Below, piece after piece: positions 19,597 through 33,277 of a DNA stretch of 64,000 bases (positions are counted from its first letter, which is position 1; each line of letters begins with the position of its first letter). Source of the DNA: Luteimonas sp. (GTDB lineage Bacteria; Pseudomonadota; Gammaproteobacteria; Xanthomonadales; Xanthomonadaceae); contig JANPZU010000002.1 of assembly GCA_024707405.1 (NCBI GenBank), forward strand, positions 124,001 through 188,000. The letters are read 5' to 3'. Position numbers and translations under genes: made by a program. The notes beneath the pieces were generated by a model. It did not search any database and was not told the origin of the DNA. It worked only from the letters and a program-made list of their open reading frames with translations.

Positions 19597-21009
19597 TCAT
19601 TCGATCCGGTAGTCGCTGATCGGGCCTGCGACTTCCTTGCCCGCTTGCCAGACAGCGTGGATCCTGCGGGTGTTGAGGATATCGGCCAACGGATCGTCTT
19701 CCAGTACCACGAAGTCGGCACGGCGCCCGGGCACGAGCGTGCCGCGGTCATCCAGCTTGAGCAGGGCGGCGGCATCGCGCGTGGCCGTGGTCAGTGCCTG
19801 CTGCGGCGTGAATCCGGCCTGCGTCATCAGTTCCAGTTCGCGATGCTCGGCGAATCCGATCACGCGATGCGGCAATGCGCCGGAGTCCGTGCCGAAACCG
19901 ATCCTGACGCCTGCATCATGCAGGGTGCGCAGGTTGGCGAGATTGGTCTGCACGGCACGCCTGGCTTTCGCGATGCCATCGCCGGCCAGTTGCCGTTCAC
20001 GCCAGCCCGCGTCCTCGAAGCGTGCCCGCAACGAAGGCGTGAGCGCGGCGCGCAGCGCGGGTTCGCGCTCGATCAATTCGGGCTGTTCGGCATAGAGGTA
20101 GTTGGCTTCGTCGATTTGCAGCGTGGGGATGTACCAGGTGCCATGGGCCTTCATGGCCGCGATGAAGTCGGCATCGACCGCTCGGTCGCGCACGCCATGG
20201 CCGATCACGTCCAGTCCGCTGGCGACCAGATCCGCCGCTGGCGCGAGGTCGTGGATGTGCGCGGAGACCAGCAGGCCCTGTGCATGGGCTTCCTCGATCG
20301 CGGCGCGATAGATGTCCGCCGGCATCTGCGGCGCATTTCCGCCAAGGTCGTCGACCCAGAGTTTGATGATGTCCACGCCAAGGGTGGCTTGCCTGCGCAC
20401 CGCTTCGCGGGCTTCTTCCGGCGTGGAAGGCCGTTCGACGGGATCGTCCTGCAGGCCCATGTTTGCTGCCGGTGGCGCGCCGCCGGGTACGCCGATTCCG
20501 CCGGCTGCTCCCAGCATGGACGCGCCCAACGTCGGATCGGCATTGACCTCGGCACGGATGTTGGCGAATGAAGTGCCGTTCATGCCCAGCGATGTCACCG
20601 TCGTCACGCCGAAGGCCTGGAAGCGGCGGAGGTCGCGCACCACGTTGTCGCGCGTGTAGAAGCGGTCGCCGTGCTCGACGCCATCGGTATTGGCCAGATG
20701 CGAGTGGTTGCTGACAAGCCCGGGGATGATGAACCTGCCGCTGTAGTCGATGCGTTCGACATCGGCAGGGGCGTCGTTTGCCGCTTCACCGATGGCTTCG
20801 ATGCGGCCATCCCGCAACAGCACGGGCACGATGCCGAGGTCACGTTCTCCATCGAAGATGCGGGCGCCTTCGATGAGCACGTGAGGCGTGTCCGGTTCGG
20901 CGGCAGGTTCCAGTGCGGCTGTCGTCGATGGTGCTTGCGAACAAGCTGCCAAGAGCGGTAGCGCGGCAAGCGCGAACGACTTTCCAATCGCAGGCCAAGG
21001 TGGGGCCAT
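19597..21009 (-). CDS. Amidohydrolase family lipoprotein (imidazolonepropionase/prolidase-like)
   Basis: A metal-dependent hydrolase of 470 residues with the lipobox LAAC, so it is exported and lipid-anchored. Metal ligands are visible as NHSHL (H-x-H), the lysine in VDIIKLWVDD, histidines in SAHIHD and VIGHGVRD, and the final aspartate in GFGTDSGALPH. This set fits the dinuclear subtype I amidohydrolases, such as Xaa-Pro or Xaa-Arg dipeptidases. The ATG at 21009 is chosen because CGGAG lies 8 bases upstream; longer starts at 21027 and 21048 lack this. The substrate is unknown; dipeptides are likely given the many peptidases in this group of bacteria. Confidence 0.85.
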   Translation of the reverse strand: MAPPWPAIGKSFALAALPLLAACSQAPSTTAALEPAAEPDTPHVLIEGARIFDGERDLGIVPVLLRDGRIEAIGEAANDAPADVERIDYSGRFIIPGLVSNHSHLANTDGVEHGDRFYTRDNVVRDLRRFQAFGVTTVTSLGMNGTSFANIRAEVNADPTLGASMLGAAGGIGVPGGAPPAANMGLQDDPVERPSTPEEAREAVRRQATLGVDIIKLWVDDLGGNAPQMPADIYRAAIEEAHAQGLLVSAHIHDLAPAADLVASGLDVIGHGVRDRAVDADFIAAMKAHGTWYIPTLQIDEANYLYAEQPELIEREPALRAALTPSLRARFEDAGWRERQLAGDGIAKARRAVQTNLANLRTLHDAGVRIGFGTDSGALPHRVIGFAEHRELELMTQAGFTPQQALTTATRDAAALLKLDDRGTLVPGRRADFVVLEDDPLADILNTRRIHAVWQAGKEVAGPISDYRIE

Positions 21010-21223
21010 GGCGTGATCTCCGTGCATGTGGGGATCACAGGGTAACAAGCGGATTGCTTCCGGCTTGTCGTTGCTGCTGCTGGTGCGGTTGGTATGTCGC
21101 TGGATGTCCGTTCCGGATCGTAGTCCAGGTTCGAGCCAGCCGCGTCGCGGAAAACCCGCAGGCGTGTGGGGGACGAACGCGTCGCCAAGCGTGATGAACT
21201 GGCAGGCGCGTCAGCGCAGGCGT

Positions 21224-23907
<2,684 letters not shown>

Positions 23908-23911
<4 letters not shown>

Positions 23912-24993
23912 GCGGCCTGCTCCAGCACGGAAGGCAGGCGGCGCGGCGGGATGCCGGCGACGGCGTCCGCGATTGCCTTGATGTGCGCAGGTGTGCTGCC
24001 GCAACAACCGCCCACCATGTTCAGCAGGCCGGACTGCGCGAATTCCTTCAGGATCGCTGCCATTTCATCCGGCGTCTCGTCATACTCGCCGAAGGCGTTG
24101 GGCAGGCCGGCGTTGGGATGCGCGCTGACGTAGGCATCGGCCACGTTGGACAGCGTTTCGATGTGCTCGCGCAAATCCTTCGCGCCCAGCGCGCAGTTGA
24201 GGCCGATCGACAACGGCCTGCTGTGCGCGAGCGAGGTGTAAAAGGCTTCGGCGGTCTGGCCCGAGAGTGTGCGTCCCGACGCGTCGGTGATGGTGCCGGA
24301 GATCATCACCGGCAGGCGCGCGCCGCGGGCATCGAAGGCTTCCTCGATGGCATACAGGGCGGCCTTGGCGTTGAGGGTGTCGAAGATGGTCTCGACCATG
24401 ATCGTGTCCGCGCCGCCGTCGATCAGGCCATCGATGGCCTCGCGGTAGGTCGTGCGCAGTTCGTCGAAGCTGGTGTTGCGGTAGCCCGGATCGTTGACGT
24501 CGGGGCTGATCGAGGCGGTGCGGCTGGTCGGGCCGATCACGCCGATCACGAAGCGCGGCTTGCCCGGCGTGGTGGCTTCGATGGCATCGCAGCAGGCACG
24601 GGCGACGGCAGCGCCGGCCTTGTTCAGTTCGTACACGAGGTGTTCGAGGTGGTAGTCGGCCTGGCTGACCGAGGTGGCGTTGAAGGTGTTGGTTTCGACC
24701 AGGTCGGCGCCTGCCTCCAGGTAGGCCGTATGCACGCCCGCGATGACGTCGGGCCTTGTCAGCAGCAGCAGGTCGTTGTTGCCCTTCAGGTCGTGGTCGC
24801 AGCCCGGGCCATGCGTGTGCGGGTGTTCGGCATCGCAGCCATCAGCGAAGCGTTCGCCGCGATAGTCGCCTTCCTGCAGGCCGTGCTTCTGGATCATCGT
24901 GCCCATGGCGCCATCGATGATCAGGATGCGCGTTTGCAGGGCATCGAGCAGCGCCTCGGTACGCGCCGGGTTGAGCCAGGGCAACGGCTTCAT
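23908..24993 (-). CDS. metH: Methionine synthase, homocysteine-binding part
   Basis: The homocysteine S-methyltransferase domain as its own 361-residue protein. Visible are [15 protein letters not shown] near the start, the first zinc cysteine in [13 protein letters not shown], and the paired zinc cysteines in [13 protein letters not shown] near the end. It starts with ATG 24993, overlapping the stop of the regulator gene (ATGA), and its own stop overlaps the start of the larger metH part (TTGA). The clean end after the Cys-Cys zinc site, at the natural domain border, argues for a true split gene as found in xanthomonads, not a frameshift. Confidence 0.93.
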
Positions 24994-25919
24994 GGCTTCC
25001 TCGCGATCAATGAGATGACTTCGAAATGTGGCGGCCGCTTCTCGCGGGTCACGGTTTCGGCGTTCATCAGTTCCAGCCCGGCCTTGGAGACGAAGCGGCG
25101 CAGGTCTTTTTCCGCGAAACCGAGGTTGGCGTGGCCATAGGCCTGCACGACGTTCTGGTGTTCGTGGCGGGCGAGGCTGGACAGCAGCAGGCGTCCGCCC
25201 GGGCGCAGCACGCGGGCGGCATCGGCCACGGCTTGTGCCGGCTTGTCGGCGTAGGTCAGTGCATGCATCAGCACGACGAGGTCGAATTCGGCATCGGCAA
25301 AGGGCAATGCATGCATGTCGCCTTCGCGGACTTCGACGTTGCGGAACTTGCGCAGGCGTTCGGCGGCGGCGGCCACCACGCGCTTGCTGCTGTCCACGCA
25401 CACATAGCGATGCGAGTGGGGCGCCAGCAGTTCGGCCAGCACGCCGTCGCCGGAGGCGATGTCGAGCACGTCGCCGGTTTCGAGCAGGGGCAGGGCGGAG
25501 CGTGCGAGCGCTTCCCAGGTGCGGCCGGGGGAGTAATGGCGTTCCATGTCGCCGGCCACGCTGTCGGCCCAGTTCTGGTCGGCGGCGCGGCTGGCGAGGA
25601 TGGCAGGTACGCGCTCGGCGTCCTGGCGCAGCAGCGGATCGTCGCTACCGGTGGACAAGGCTTGCCAGAGTGCGCGCTGGGCGGGATCGAGGGCGTCGTG
25701 GTCGAACCGGTAGTAAGCGGACACGCCCGCGCGCCGATCGCGCACGAGGCCGGCTTCCTTCAGTTTCGCCAGATGGGTGGACACGCGCGGCTGCGCGAGG
25801 CGGGTGATCGCGGAGAGTTCCGCCACGGTGAGCTCTTCGCCTTCCAGCAGCGCCAGCAGGCGCACGCGGGTAGGATCGGCCAAAACCTTCAGTCGGGTCG
25901 ACCAGGCTTCGAGATCCAT
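24990..25919 (-). CDS. ArsR-type regulator fused to SAM-dependent methyltransferase domain (SahR-like)
   Basis: The 309-residue protein joins an ArsR/SmtB winged helix ([40 protein letters not shown]) to a class I methyltransferase fold ([35 protein letters not shown]). It has no clear metal-binding cysteines. The start ATG 25919 has GGAG 7 bases upstream; 25931 is possible. It leads the metH operon with a four-base overlap. ArsR regulators controlling methionine-cycle genes in Proteobacteria are reported to sense S-adenosylhomocysteine (SahR), so the methyltransferase fold may serve as the sensor. That role here is inference from context. Confidence 0.85.
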   Translation of the reverse strand: MDLEAWSTRLKVLADPTRVRLLALLEGEELTVAELSAITRLAQPRVSTHLAKLKEAGLVRDRRAGVSAYYRFDHDALDPAQRALWQALSTGSDDPLLRQDAERVPAILASRAADQNWADSVAGDMERHYSPGRTWEALARSALPLLETGDVLDIASGDGVLAELLAPHSHRYVCVDSSKRVVAAAAERLRKFRNVEVREGDMHALPFADAEFDLVVLMHALTYADKPAQAVADAARVLRPGGRLLLSSLARHEHQNVVQAYGHANLGFAEKDLRRFVSKAGLELMNAETVTREKRPPHFEVISLIARKP

Positions 25920-25922
25920 AAA

Positions 25923-25948
25923 TATCTCCATATCGCGATATAGAGATA
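25923..25948. promoter_or_regulatory. Operator-like 26-bp palindrome in front of the metH operon
   Basis: TATCTC at 25923 and GAGATA at 25943 flank a perfect inner palindrome ATATCGCGATAT (25930-25941), with one unpaired base on each side. Only one base pair of the 26 breaks the symmetry. It lies at the expected transcription start and ends 3 bases upstream of the ATG at 25919, so it also covers the ribosome site. It is the natural binding site for the ArsR-type regulator just downstream. Confidence 0.75.
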
Positions 25949-25977
25949 ATTATTTGCCCTGGCCGTCGCCGCGTCAA
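25949..25977 (-). promoter_or_regulatory. Promoter of the ArsR-metH operon
   Basis: Minus strand: -35 TTGACG (25972-25977) and -10 AATAAT (25949-25954), 17 bases apart, directly abutting the 26-bp palindrome. The arrangement puts the operator on the transcription start, as expected for a repressor. Confidence 0.65.
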
Positions 25978-26090
25978 GCTCGCATGCCGTCGGCGCGGTT
26001 CTGTCGCCGGGGGAATGGCCGCGGAAATGGCTGGGGTTCGCGGTGCGCGGCAGCTACAATATGGTTTCTGCGGAAACGATGAGGAAGGAC

Positions 26091-27239
26091 GTGGATTTCG
26101 GATTCAGCGAAGAGCAGTTGATGATCCAGGAGGTCGCACGCCGGATCGCGCAGGAGAAGATCGCGCCCAGCGCCGAACACCACGACCGCACCGGCGAGTT
26201 CCCGCTCGAGAACATCCGCCTGCTGGGCGAGAACGGGCTGATGGGCATCGAGGTGCCCGGCGAGTACGGCGGCGCAGGCATGGATCCTGTTGCTTACGTG
26301 CTGGCGATGATCGAGATCGCCGCCGGTGATGCCGCGCATTCGACCATCGTGTCGGTCAACAATTCGCTGTTCTGCAACGGCATCCTCACCCACGGCACCG
26401 AAGCGCAGAAGCAGCAATACGTTCGTGCGATCGCCGAGGGCGCCGAGATCGGCGCATTCGCGCTGACCGAGCCGCAGTCCGGCTCCGATGCCACTGCCAT
26501 GCGTTGCCGCGCAGTGAAGCAGGCCGACGGCAGCTATGTCATCAACGGCAAGAAGAGCTGGATCACTTCCGGCCCGGTCGCCAAGTATTTCGTGCTATTC
26601 GCGATGACCGACCCGGAGAAGGGCGCGCGCGGCATCACCGCGTTCCTGGTCGATGGCGAACGCGCGGGTTTCCATCGTGGCAAGACCGAGCCCAAGCTCG
26701 GCATCCGCGCCTCGGCGACCTGCGAGATCGAGTTCACCGACTACGTCGCGCAGGCCGACGACGTGCTGGGCGAGGAAGGACAGGGTTTCAAGATCGCGAT
26801 GGGCGTGCTGGATGCTGGCCGCATCGGTATTGCCTCGCAGGCCATCGGCATCGCGCGTGCCGCGTATGAAGCGACGCTGGAATACGTGAAGGAGCGCAAG
26901 GCCTTCGGCGCGCCGATCGGCACCTTCCAGATGACCCAGGCCAAGATTGCCGACATGAAGTGCAAGCTCGATGCCGCGACGCTGCTGACGCTGCGCGCGG
27001 CGTGGCTGAAGGGGCAGGGCAGGAAGTTCTCCGCCGAGGCCGCGGTTGCCAAGTTGACCGCATCGGAAGCGGCGATGTGGATCACCCACCAGGCGCTGCA
27101 GATCCATGGCGGCATGGGCTACTCGAAGGAGATGCCGATCGAGCGCTATTTCCGCGATGCCAAGATCACCGAAATCTACGAAGGCACCAGCGAGATCCAG
27201 CGGCTGGTCATCGCCAGGCATGAGACCGGGCTGCGCTGA
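26091..27239 (+). CDS. Acyl-CoA dehydrogenase
   Basis: An FAD-dependent acyl-CoA dehydrogenase of 382 residues from GTG 26091, a start supported by GAGG 6 bases upstream and by the family N-terminus (x-D-F-x-F-S-E-E-Q-L). ATGs at 26061 and 26079 are possible. Conserved sites: FALTEPQSGSDATAMRC (FAD/substrate), INGKKSWITSG, LQIHGGMGYSKEMPIERYFR and the catalytic glutamate in ITEIYEGTSEIQRLV. The family includes short-chain and branched-chain dehydrogenases of fatty-acid, valine and isoleucine breakdown; the chain length cannot be told here. No ETF or other beta-oxidation gene is adjacent. It is divergent from the ArsR-metH operon. Confidence 0.9.
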   Translation: MDFGFSEEQLMIQEVARRIAQEKIAPSAEHHDRTGEFPLENIRLLGENGLMGIEVPGEYGGAGMDPVAYVLAMIEIAAGDAAHSTIVSVNNSLFCNGILTHGTEAQKQQYVRAIAEGAEIGAFALTEPQSGSDATAMRCRAVKQADGSYVINGKKSWITSGPVAKYFVLFAMTDPEKGARGITAFLVDGERAGFHRGKTEPKLGIRASATCEIEFTDYVAQADDVLGEEGQGFKIAMGVLDAGRIGIASQAIGIARAAYEATLEYVKERKAFGAPIGTFQMTQAKIADMKCKLDAATLLTLRAAWLKGQGRKFSAEAAVAKLTASEAAMWITHQALQIHGGMGYSKEMPIERYFRDAKITEIYEGTSEIQRLVIARHETGLR

Positions 27240-27332
27240 GCCCGGAAGGCACGATGCCGCAGCGATCCACCACGACTTTCCAATGGCCCGCGTGAGAACG
27301 CGGGCCTCATTGCATACGGACGACACGATTCC

Positions 27333-30300
27333 ATGAGCACCAAACGCAAATCCGCTTCCACTCCATCCGCCAAGTCCGGGACGCGGGCCATCGCGCGCAG
27401 CGGCGCACGGACGAGCCTGCTGGATCCCATCTTCGACGCGATCCGCAAGCGCAAGGGCGGCGAGGACGCCAGCGCATTCGCCGGCGCGTTCTACCGTCGC
27501 ATGACCGAAGACGAATTGCCCTTGCACAGTCCGGAAGGCTGGGCGGCACTGGCGACCGACCTGTTCGAGTTCGCACGCAAGCGCAAGCCCGGCACTGCAG
27601 TCCTGCGGTTGTTCAACCCGTCATTGAAGAGCCACGGCTGGGAATCGCCGCATACCGTGTTGCAGATCGTCAACGACGACATGCCGTTCCTGGTCGATTC
27701 GGTCACGATGGCGCTCGCGGAGCAGGGCGTCGGCGTACATGTGCTGGGCCACCCCGTGATCCAGCTCGCGCGCGACAAGTCCGGCAAGCTGCAGGCGGTG
27801 GGCGAAGGCGAGATCGAGTCGGTGATGCACTTCGAGATCGACCGCCAGACCGCCGAGAGCAGTGCACGCATCGAGGGCATCCTGCGCGGCGTGCTGGCCG
27901 ACGTGCGTGCGATCGTCGTCGACTGGATGGCGATGCGCGAGAAGATGCAGCAGGTCGCGGCCGACCTCGCCAGCCGGCGCATGCCGGTATCCGACGCCAG
28001 CCGCCGCGAAGCGCAGGAGTTCCTGCGCTGGGCGGCGAGCGACCATTTCACCTTCTTCGGTTACCGCGAGTACCACGTCCGCAAGAAGGGCGGCGAGGAA
28101 CTGCTGGTGCCGGTGGAGGGCAGCGGCCTGGGCTTGCTGCGCACGGGCGATGCGGGCAAGGCGCGTCCGCTGAAGTCGCTGGCGGCGCACAACATCGGGC
28201 CGGAATCGGCCGAGGCGCTGGTGCTGACCAAGACCAACGCGCGTTCGTCGGTGCATCGCCCGGGCTACATGGATTACATCGGTGTGCTCGGTTTCGACGA
28301 GAAGGGGCGTGCGGTGTCCGAGCAGCGTTTCCTCGGCCTGTATACCTCCAGCGCGTACACCCGCCGCCCGTGGGACATCCCGCTGGTGCGCGAGCGCTAC
28401 GAACACGTGATGAGCGAGTCCGGCCTCAAGCCCACCGGGCACAGCGGCAAGGCGCTCAAGCACATCCTCGAAACCTTGCCGCGCGACGAACTGTTCCAGT
28501 CCAGCGCCGACGACCTGTTCCGCCTGGGCACGGGCATCCTCGGCCTGCAGGAGCGCGTGCGCAGCAAGCTGTTCCTGCGCCGCGACCGTTACGGCCGCTT
28601 CTACTCGGTGCTGGTGTACATCCCGCGTGATCGCTACAACACCGACGTGCGCCGCCGCGTCGAGGCGATGCTGAGGCGCGTGATGTCCGCCGACCACGTC
28701 GATGCCAACGTGCTGGTCGGCGAATCGCCGCTGGCGCAGTTGCACCTGATCGTGCGCCCGCGCGCCGGCGAATCGCTCGACGTCGACCAGAAGACGCTCG
28801 AAGCCGAGCTCGCCGCCATCGTGCGCAACTGGCAGGACGACCTGCGCGACGAACTGATCCAGCGCCATGGCGAGGAGCAGGGACTTTCGCTCGCCGAGCG
28901 TTACGGACGCGCCTTGCCGGCCGGGTACATCGAGGGCGGTACGCCGGCGATCGCCGCGACCGACGTCGAGCGACTCGCGGGCCTGCGTTCGGCCGACGAC
29001 CTGCAGATCAGCCTGTTCGAGTCTCCGCACCAGGTCGCCGGGCAGGAGCAGCTGCGCTTCAAGTTGTACCGCCAGCACAAGGACATTCCGCTGTCGGATG
29101 CCCTGCCGATGATGGAGAACATGGGGCTGCGCGTGATCGCCGAGCATCCGCACCGCATCGAGGTGGACGGCACGCCGCTCTACATCCAGGACTTCGAGGT
29201 CGAATCGGCGTTGCCGATCGACACCACGCGGCTGGGCGATGATTTCAACGAGGCATTCGCGCGCACCTGGAGCGGCGATGCCGAGAACGACGGCTTCAAC
29301 AAGCTGGTGCTCGGTGCCGGATTGAACTGGCGCCAGGTGTCGATGCTGCGCGGCTATGCGAAGTACCTGCAGCAGGTCGGCGTGCCGTTCTCGCAGAGCT
29401 ACGTCGAGGCGACCTTCGAGCGCCACCCGTTGGTCGCGCGCTTGCTGGTGGAAATGTTCGAAGCGCGCTTCGACCCCCGTACCGGCAAGGAAGGCAAGGC
29501 CGAGATCAAGGCCGGGATCGAACGCCTGACCGCGCAGTTGCAGGCGCTCGTCGCCGACGAGGCGACGATGGCGCTGCTCCAGCCCGTAGTCGCTGCGCGC
29601 AACAATGGTCGCAACGCGCAGTACGACGCCAGCCGCCGCGCCTTGAAGGCGCTGCTCGACCAGGTGTCCAGCCTGGACGAGGATCGCATCCTGCGCAGCT
29701 TCGTGGCCGTGATCGACGCGACCCTGCGCACCAGCTATTACCAGCTCGATGGCGATGGCCGGCCCAAGCACACGATCGCCTTCAAGTTCGATTCGTCACG
29801 GGTGCCGGACGCACCCAAGCCCAGGCCCTATCGCGAGATCTTCGTCTACGGCCCGCGCGTGGAAGGCATCCACCTGCGCTTCGGGCCGGTTGCGCGTGGC
29901 GGCCTGCGCTGGTCGGATCGTCGCGAGGACTTCCGCACCGAGGTGCTGGGCCTGGTGAAGGCGCAGATGGTGAAGAACACGGTCATCGTGCCGGTCGGTT
30001 CGAAGGGCGGCTTCATCGTCAAGCGGCCGCCGGCCAATCCCGATCGCGACGTGCAGTTCGCGGAGGGCGTGGCCTGCTACAAGATGTTCATCAACGGCCT
30101 GCTCGACATCACCGACAACATCGTCGATGGCGCGATCGTTCCGCCGGTCGACGTCGTGCGTCACGACCAGGACGATCCGTACCTCGTGGTGGCCGCCGAC
30201 AAGGGCACGGCGACCTTCTCGGACACTGCCAACGGCATTGCGCGCGAGCACGGCTTCTGGCTCGACGATGCGTTCGCGTCCGGCGGTTCGGTGGGCTACG

Positions 30301-32291
30301 ACCACAAGGGCATGGGCATCACCGCGCGCGGCGCGTGGGAATCGGTCAAGCGCCATTTCCGCGCCATGGGCCGCGACTCGCAGTCGCAGGACTTCACCTG
30401 CGTCGGCATCGGCGACATGTCCGGCGACGTCTTCGGCAACGGCATGTTGCTGTCCAGGCACATCCGCCTGGTGGCGGCATTCGACCATCGCCACATCTTC
30501 ATCGACCCCGATCCGGATGCAGCGGCCTCGTATGCCGAGCGCGAGCGCATGTTCCAGGTGCCGCGTTCGAGCTGGGAAGACTACGACAAATCGAAGATCG
30601 GCAAGGGCGGCGGCGTGTGGCCGCGAAGCGCCAAGGCGATCCCGTTGTCGCCGGAGGCGCGCGAAGCACTCGGCATCGAAGGCAACGTGGCGTCGATGAG
30701 TCCGACGGATCTGATGTCCGCGATCCTGAAGGCACCGGTCGACCTGCTGTGGAACGGCGGCATCGGCACCTACGTCAAGGCCGCCAGCGAGCAGCATTCC
30801 GATGTCGGCGACCGTGCCAACAACGCGCTGCGCGTGAATGGCGGCGAATTGCGCTGCAAGGTGGTGGGTGAGGGCGGCAACCTCGGCCTGACCCAGTTGG
30901 GCCGCGTCGAGGCCGCGCTGGGCGGCGTGCTGCTCAACACCGACTTCATCGACAACTCCGCCGGCGTGGACACCTCCGACCACGAGGTGAACATCAAGAT
31001 CCTGCTCAACGCGCAGGTGCAGGACGGCAAGCTGAAGATGGAGGCGCGCAACAAGCTGCTCGCCTCGATGACCGATGAAGTCGCCGACCTGGTGTTGTGG
31101 GACAACTACCGCCAGAACCAGGCGATCAGCCTGATGGAGCGGATGAGCCTGACGCGGCTCGGCTCCAAGCAGCATTTCATCCGCACGCTGGAATCGCAGG
31201 GGCTGCTGGATCGCCAGATCGAGTTCCTGCCGTCCGATGCCGAGATTGCCGAACGCAAGGCGCGCGGCATCGGCCTCACCCGGCCGGAACTGGCCGTGTT
31301 GTTGTCGTACTCCAAGCTGGTCGCGTTCGAGCAGTTGCTGCAGTCCGACGTGCCCGAGGATCCGTACCTGTCGAAGGAACTGCTGCGCTATTTCCCGCAG
31401 CCGTTGCAGCAGAAGTACGCCAAGGGCATGGAGCAGCACCGGCTCAAGCGCGAGATCATCGCCACCGCGGTGACCAACACCATGATCAACCGCATGGGCT
31501 CGACCTTCCTGATGCGCATGCAGGAAGACAGCGGCCGCAGTTTCGGCGAGGTGGCCAAGGCATTCACCATCACCCGCGAAACGCTGGAGGCGCGCACGCT
31601 GTGGCTGCAGATCGACGCGCTCGACGGCAAGGTGCCCGAATCGGTGCAGATCGACGCCCTGCAGGTGATCTGGAACCTGCAGCGTTCGTTCACGCGCTGG
31701 CTGCTGTCGCGCCCCGGTGCGATTCCGGACATCACCACCGCGGTCAAGCGTTACCACGACGGCTTCCGCGACATCCGCGCCGGCGACGACATCCTGGCGC
31801 CGTCGCAACGTCCGGCCTACGAGGCCAGCCTGCAGGAATGGGCCGACAAGGGCGTGCCGGCCGAACTGGGGGGACAGCTCGCCGCATTGCCGTACCTCGA
31901 CGCCTGCTGCGACATCATCGAGTTGGCGACCGAACGCAAGCAGCGGCCGGTGGACGTGGCGAAGCTGTACTTCCGCGTCGGTGACGCGCTCAACCTGCCA
32001 TGGCTGGGCGAGCAGATCGATGCGCTGGTGGTGGATGGCCGCTGGCATGCCGTTGCACGCGGCGTGCTGCGCGACGAGCTGGCCGCGCAGCATCGTGCGC
32101 TGGTCGGACAGGTGCTGGATGCCGCGGGCGACACGCCGCAGTCCAAGGTGGACAACTGGATCGGCCGCGACGATCCCAACCTGCGCTTCACCTTGGGCAT
32201 GCTGGCCGAATTGTCCACGCAGAAGACGCTGGACTATCCGACCGCATCGGTTGCCGTGCAGCGGCTGTCGCAGCTGGTACAGCGGAGTTGA
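27333..32291 (+). CDS. gdhB: NAD-specific glutamate dehydrogenase, large (180-kDa) class
   Basis: At 1652 residues this is the giant NAD-dependent glutamate dehydrogenase, which oxidises glutamate to 2-oxoglutarate and ammonia in amino-acid catabolism. The long N-terminal region contains ACT-like regulatory segments (about residues 90-500). The catalytic core begins near residue 840 with [20 protein letters not shown], has the catalytic lysine in [15 protein letters not shown] (near residue 892) and the dinucleotide-binding part after [19 protein letters not shown]. The C-terminal helical tail of about 450 residues is typical. Length is full. It stands alone with a strong hairpin 15 bases after its stop. 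Confidence 0.95.
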   Translation: MSTKRKSASTPSAKSGTRAIARSGARTSLLDPIFDAIRKRKGGEDASAFAGAFYRRMTEDELPLHSPEGWAALATDLFEFARKRKPGTAVLRLFNPSLKSHGWESPHTVLQIVNDDMPFLVDSVTMALAEQGVGVHVLGHPVIQLARDKSGKLQAVGEGEIESVMHFEIDRQTAESSARIEGILRGVLADVRAIVVDWMAMREKMQQVAADLASRRMPVSDASRREAQEFLRWAASDHFTFFGYREYHVRKKGGEELLVPVEGSGLGLLRTGDAGKARPLKSLAAHNIGPESAEALVLTKTNARSSVHRPGYMDYIGVLGFDEKGRAVSEQRFLGLYTSSAYTRRPWDIPLVRERYEHVMSESGLKPTGHSGKALKHILETLPRDELFQSSADDLFRLGTGILGLQERVRSKLFLRRDRYGRFYSVLVYIPRDRYNTDVRRRVEAMLRRVMSADHVDANVLVGESPLAQLHLIVRPRAGESLDVDQKTLEAELAAIVRNWQDDLRDELIQRHGEEQGLSLAERYGRALPAGYIEGGTPAIAATDVERLAGLRSADDLQISLFESPHQVAGQEQLRFKLYRQHKDIPLSDALPMMENMGLRVIAEHPHRIEVDGTPLYIQDFEVESALPIDTTRLGDDFNEAFARTWSGDAENDGFNKLVLGAGLNWRQVSMLRGYAKYLQQVGVPFSQSYVEATFERHPLVARLLVEMFEARFDPRTGKEGKAEIKAGIERLTAQLQALVADEATMALLQPVVAARNNGRNAQYDASRRALKALLDQVSSLDEDRILRSFVAVIDATLRTSYYQLDGDGRPKHTIAFKFDSSRVPDAPKPRPYREIFVYGPRVEGIHLRFGPVARGGLRWSDRREDFRTEVLGLVKAQMVKNTVIVPVGSKGGFIVKRPPANPDRDVQFAEGVACYKMFINGLLDITDNIVDGAIVPPVDVVRHDQDDPYLVVAADKGTATFSDTANGIAREHGFWLDDAFASGGSVGYDHKGMGITARGAWESVKRHFRAMGRDSQSQDFTCVGIGDMSGDVFGNGMLLSRHIRLVAAFDHRHIFIDPDPDAAASYAERERMFQVPRSSWEDYDKSKIGKGGGVWPRSAKAIPLSPEAREALGIEGNVASMSPTDLMSAILKAPVDLLWNGGIGTYVKAASEQHSDVGDRANNALRVNGGELRCKVVGEGGNLGLTQLGRVEAALGGVLLNTDFIDNSAGVDTSDHEVNIKILLNAQVQDGKLKMEARNKLLASMTDEVADLVLWDNYRQNQAISLMERMSLTRLGSKQHFIRTLESQGLLDRQIEFLPSDAEIAERKARGIGLTRPELAVLLSYSKLVAFEQLLQSDVPEDPYLSKELLRYFPQPLQQKYAKGMEQHRLKREIIATAVTNTMINRMGSTFLMRMQEDSGRSFGEVAKAFTITRETLEARTLWLQIDALDGKVPESVQIDALQVIWNLQRSFTRWLLSRPGAIPDITTAVKRYHDGFRDIRAGDDILAPSQRPAYEASLQEWADKGVPAELGGQLAALPYLDACCDIIELATERKQRPVDVAKLYFRVGDALNLPWLGEQIDALVVDGRWHAVARGVLRDELAAQHRALVGQVLDAAGDTPQSKVDNWIGRDDPNLRFTLGMLAELSTQKTLDYPTASVAVQRLSQLVQRS

Positions 32292-32305
32292 TCGCGGGCT
32301 GAAGG

Positions 32306-32334
32306 AGGGGGATGCCGTATCACGGCATCCCCCT
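32306..32334 (+). terminator. Hairpin after glutamate dehydrogenase
   Basis: A perfect 12-bp stem (32306-32317 with 32323-32334) around a 5-base loop lies in the 79-base gap between the glutamate dehydrogenase and NAD kinase genes. It has no T run, so it may be a transcript-end stabiliser or a weak terminator. Confidence 0.6.
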
Positions 32335-32370
32335 GCGTTATGCTGGATGCCCGTCGCAGGGAATCGCCGG

Positions 32371-33141
32371 ATGAGCCAGACGCAACGCATCGCCTTCCTC
32401 GCCAGCCAGACCCCCGAAGCGCAAGCCGCGCTGTCGGCGTTGACGCAACGGCATGGCCAGTGCGAACCGGCGGACGCCGACGTGCTGTGCGCACTCGGCG
32501 GCGATGGTTTCATGCTGCAGACGCTGCACCGCCACGGCAGTCTTGCAAAACCGGTGTTCGGCATGAAGCTGGGCACGGTCGGCTTCCTGATGAACCATCA
32601 CCGCGAGGACGACCTGCTCGATCGCCTGCACAAGGCCGAACCGGCGATCCTGCATCCGCTGGAGATGGTCGCGCAGACAGAGTCGGGCGCCACCATCGGC
32701 TCGCTGGCCTACAACGAAGTTTCCTTGCTGCGCCAAACCCGGCAGGCGGCGCAGATCGCGGTCGACCTCAACGGCCAGGAGCGGCTGGAAGAACTGGTCT
32801 GCGATGGCGTGATGGTGGCCACCGCGGCCGGCAGCACGGCCTACAACTATTCCGCGCACGGGCCGATCCTGCCGCTGGGTGCGCGCGTCGTGGCGTTGAC
32901 GCCTATCGCCGCCTTCCGCCCGCGCCGTTGGCGTGGCGCGCTGCTGAAGGCCGAGACCGAAGTGCGGTTCCGCGTGCTCGACCCGTACAAGCGCCCGGTG
33001 AGTGCCACCGCCGATTCGCACGAAGTGCGTGACGTGGTGGAGGTGACGATCCGCGAGTCGCGAGACCGCACGGTCACGCTGCTGTTCGATCCCGAACACA
33101 ACCTCGAGGAACGCATCCTCAGCGAGCAGTTCGTGGTTTAG
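32371..33141 (+). CDS. nadK: NAD kinase
   Basis: Phosphorylates NAD to NADP. The 256-residue protein has the ATP-NAD kinase motif GGDG in [19 protein letters not shown], the substrate site [12 protein letters not shown], and the second diagnostic segment [20 protein letters not shown]. The N-terminus is shorter than in E. coli NadK (292), as in other short-form bacterial enzymes. The ATG at 32371 is the first that precedes the fold; longer frames upstream overlap the glutamate dehydrogenase gene. A GTAG repeat element starts 10 bases after the stop. Confidence 0.93.
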   Translation: MSQTQRIAFLASQTPEAQAALSALTQRHGQCEPADADVLCALGGDGFMLQTLHRHGSLAKPVFGMKLGTVGFLMNHHREDDLLDRLHKAEPAILHPLEMVAQTESGATIGSLAYNEVSLLRQTRQAAQIAVDLNGQERLEELVCDGVMVATAAGSTAYNYSAHGPILPLGARVVALTPIAAFRPRRWRGALLKAETEVRFRVLDPYKRPVSATADSHEVRDVVEVTIRESRDRTVTLLFDPEHNLEERILSEQFVV

Positions 33142-33151
33142 GGAAGCGCGC

Positions 33152-33211
33152 GTAGAGCCGAGCTTGCTCGGCTGCCGTCGGTTCAACAAAGCGGAGCAAG
33201 CTCCGCTGTAC
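33152..33211. repeat. REP-like GTAG element, inverted doublet
   Basis: GTAG at 33152 is followed by a 7-bp hairpin (33156-33162 with 33167-33173, loop CTTG). A second hairpin with the inverse loop CAAG (33190-33196 with 33201-33207) ends in GTAC. The two face each other, like a BIME doublet. Similar GTAG hairpins are known in Stenotrophomonas and relatives and are moved by REP-associated TnpA proteins; none of those genes is in this window. Confidence 0.75.
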
Positions 33212-33277
33212 GAGGCGTGATCCCAAGGCCTGCCCGTGGTCGCAGACGGCGCGACGGATCGGGGTGATAATCCCCGC

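Noticed and set aside
27621..32576. Two long minus-strand open frames (716 and 926 codons) opposite glutamate dehydrogenase
   Set aside because: Shadow frames of the giant glutamate dehydrogenase gene; no motifs, start sites or neighbours support them.
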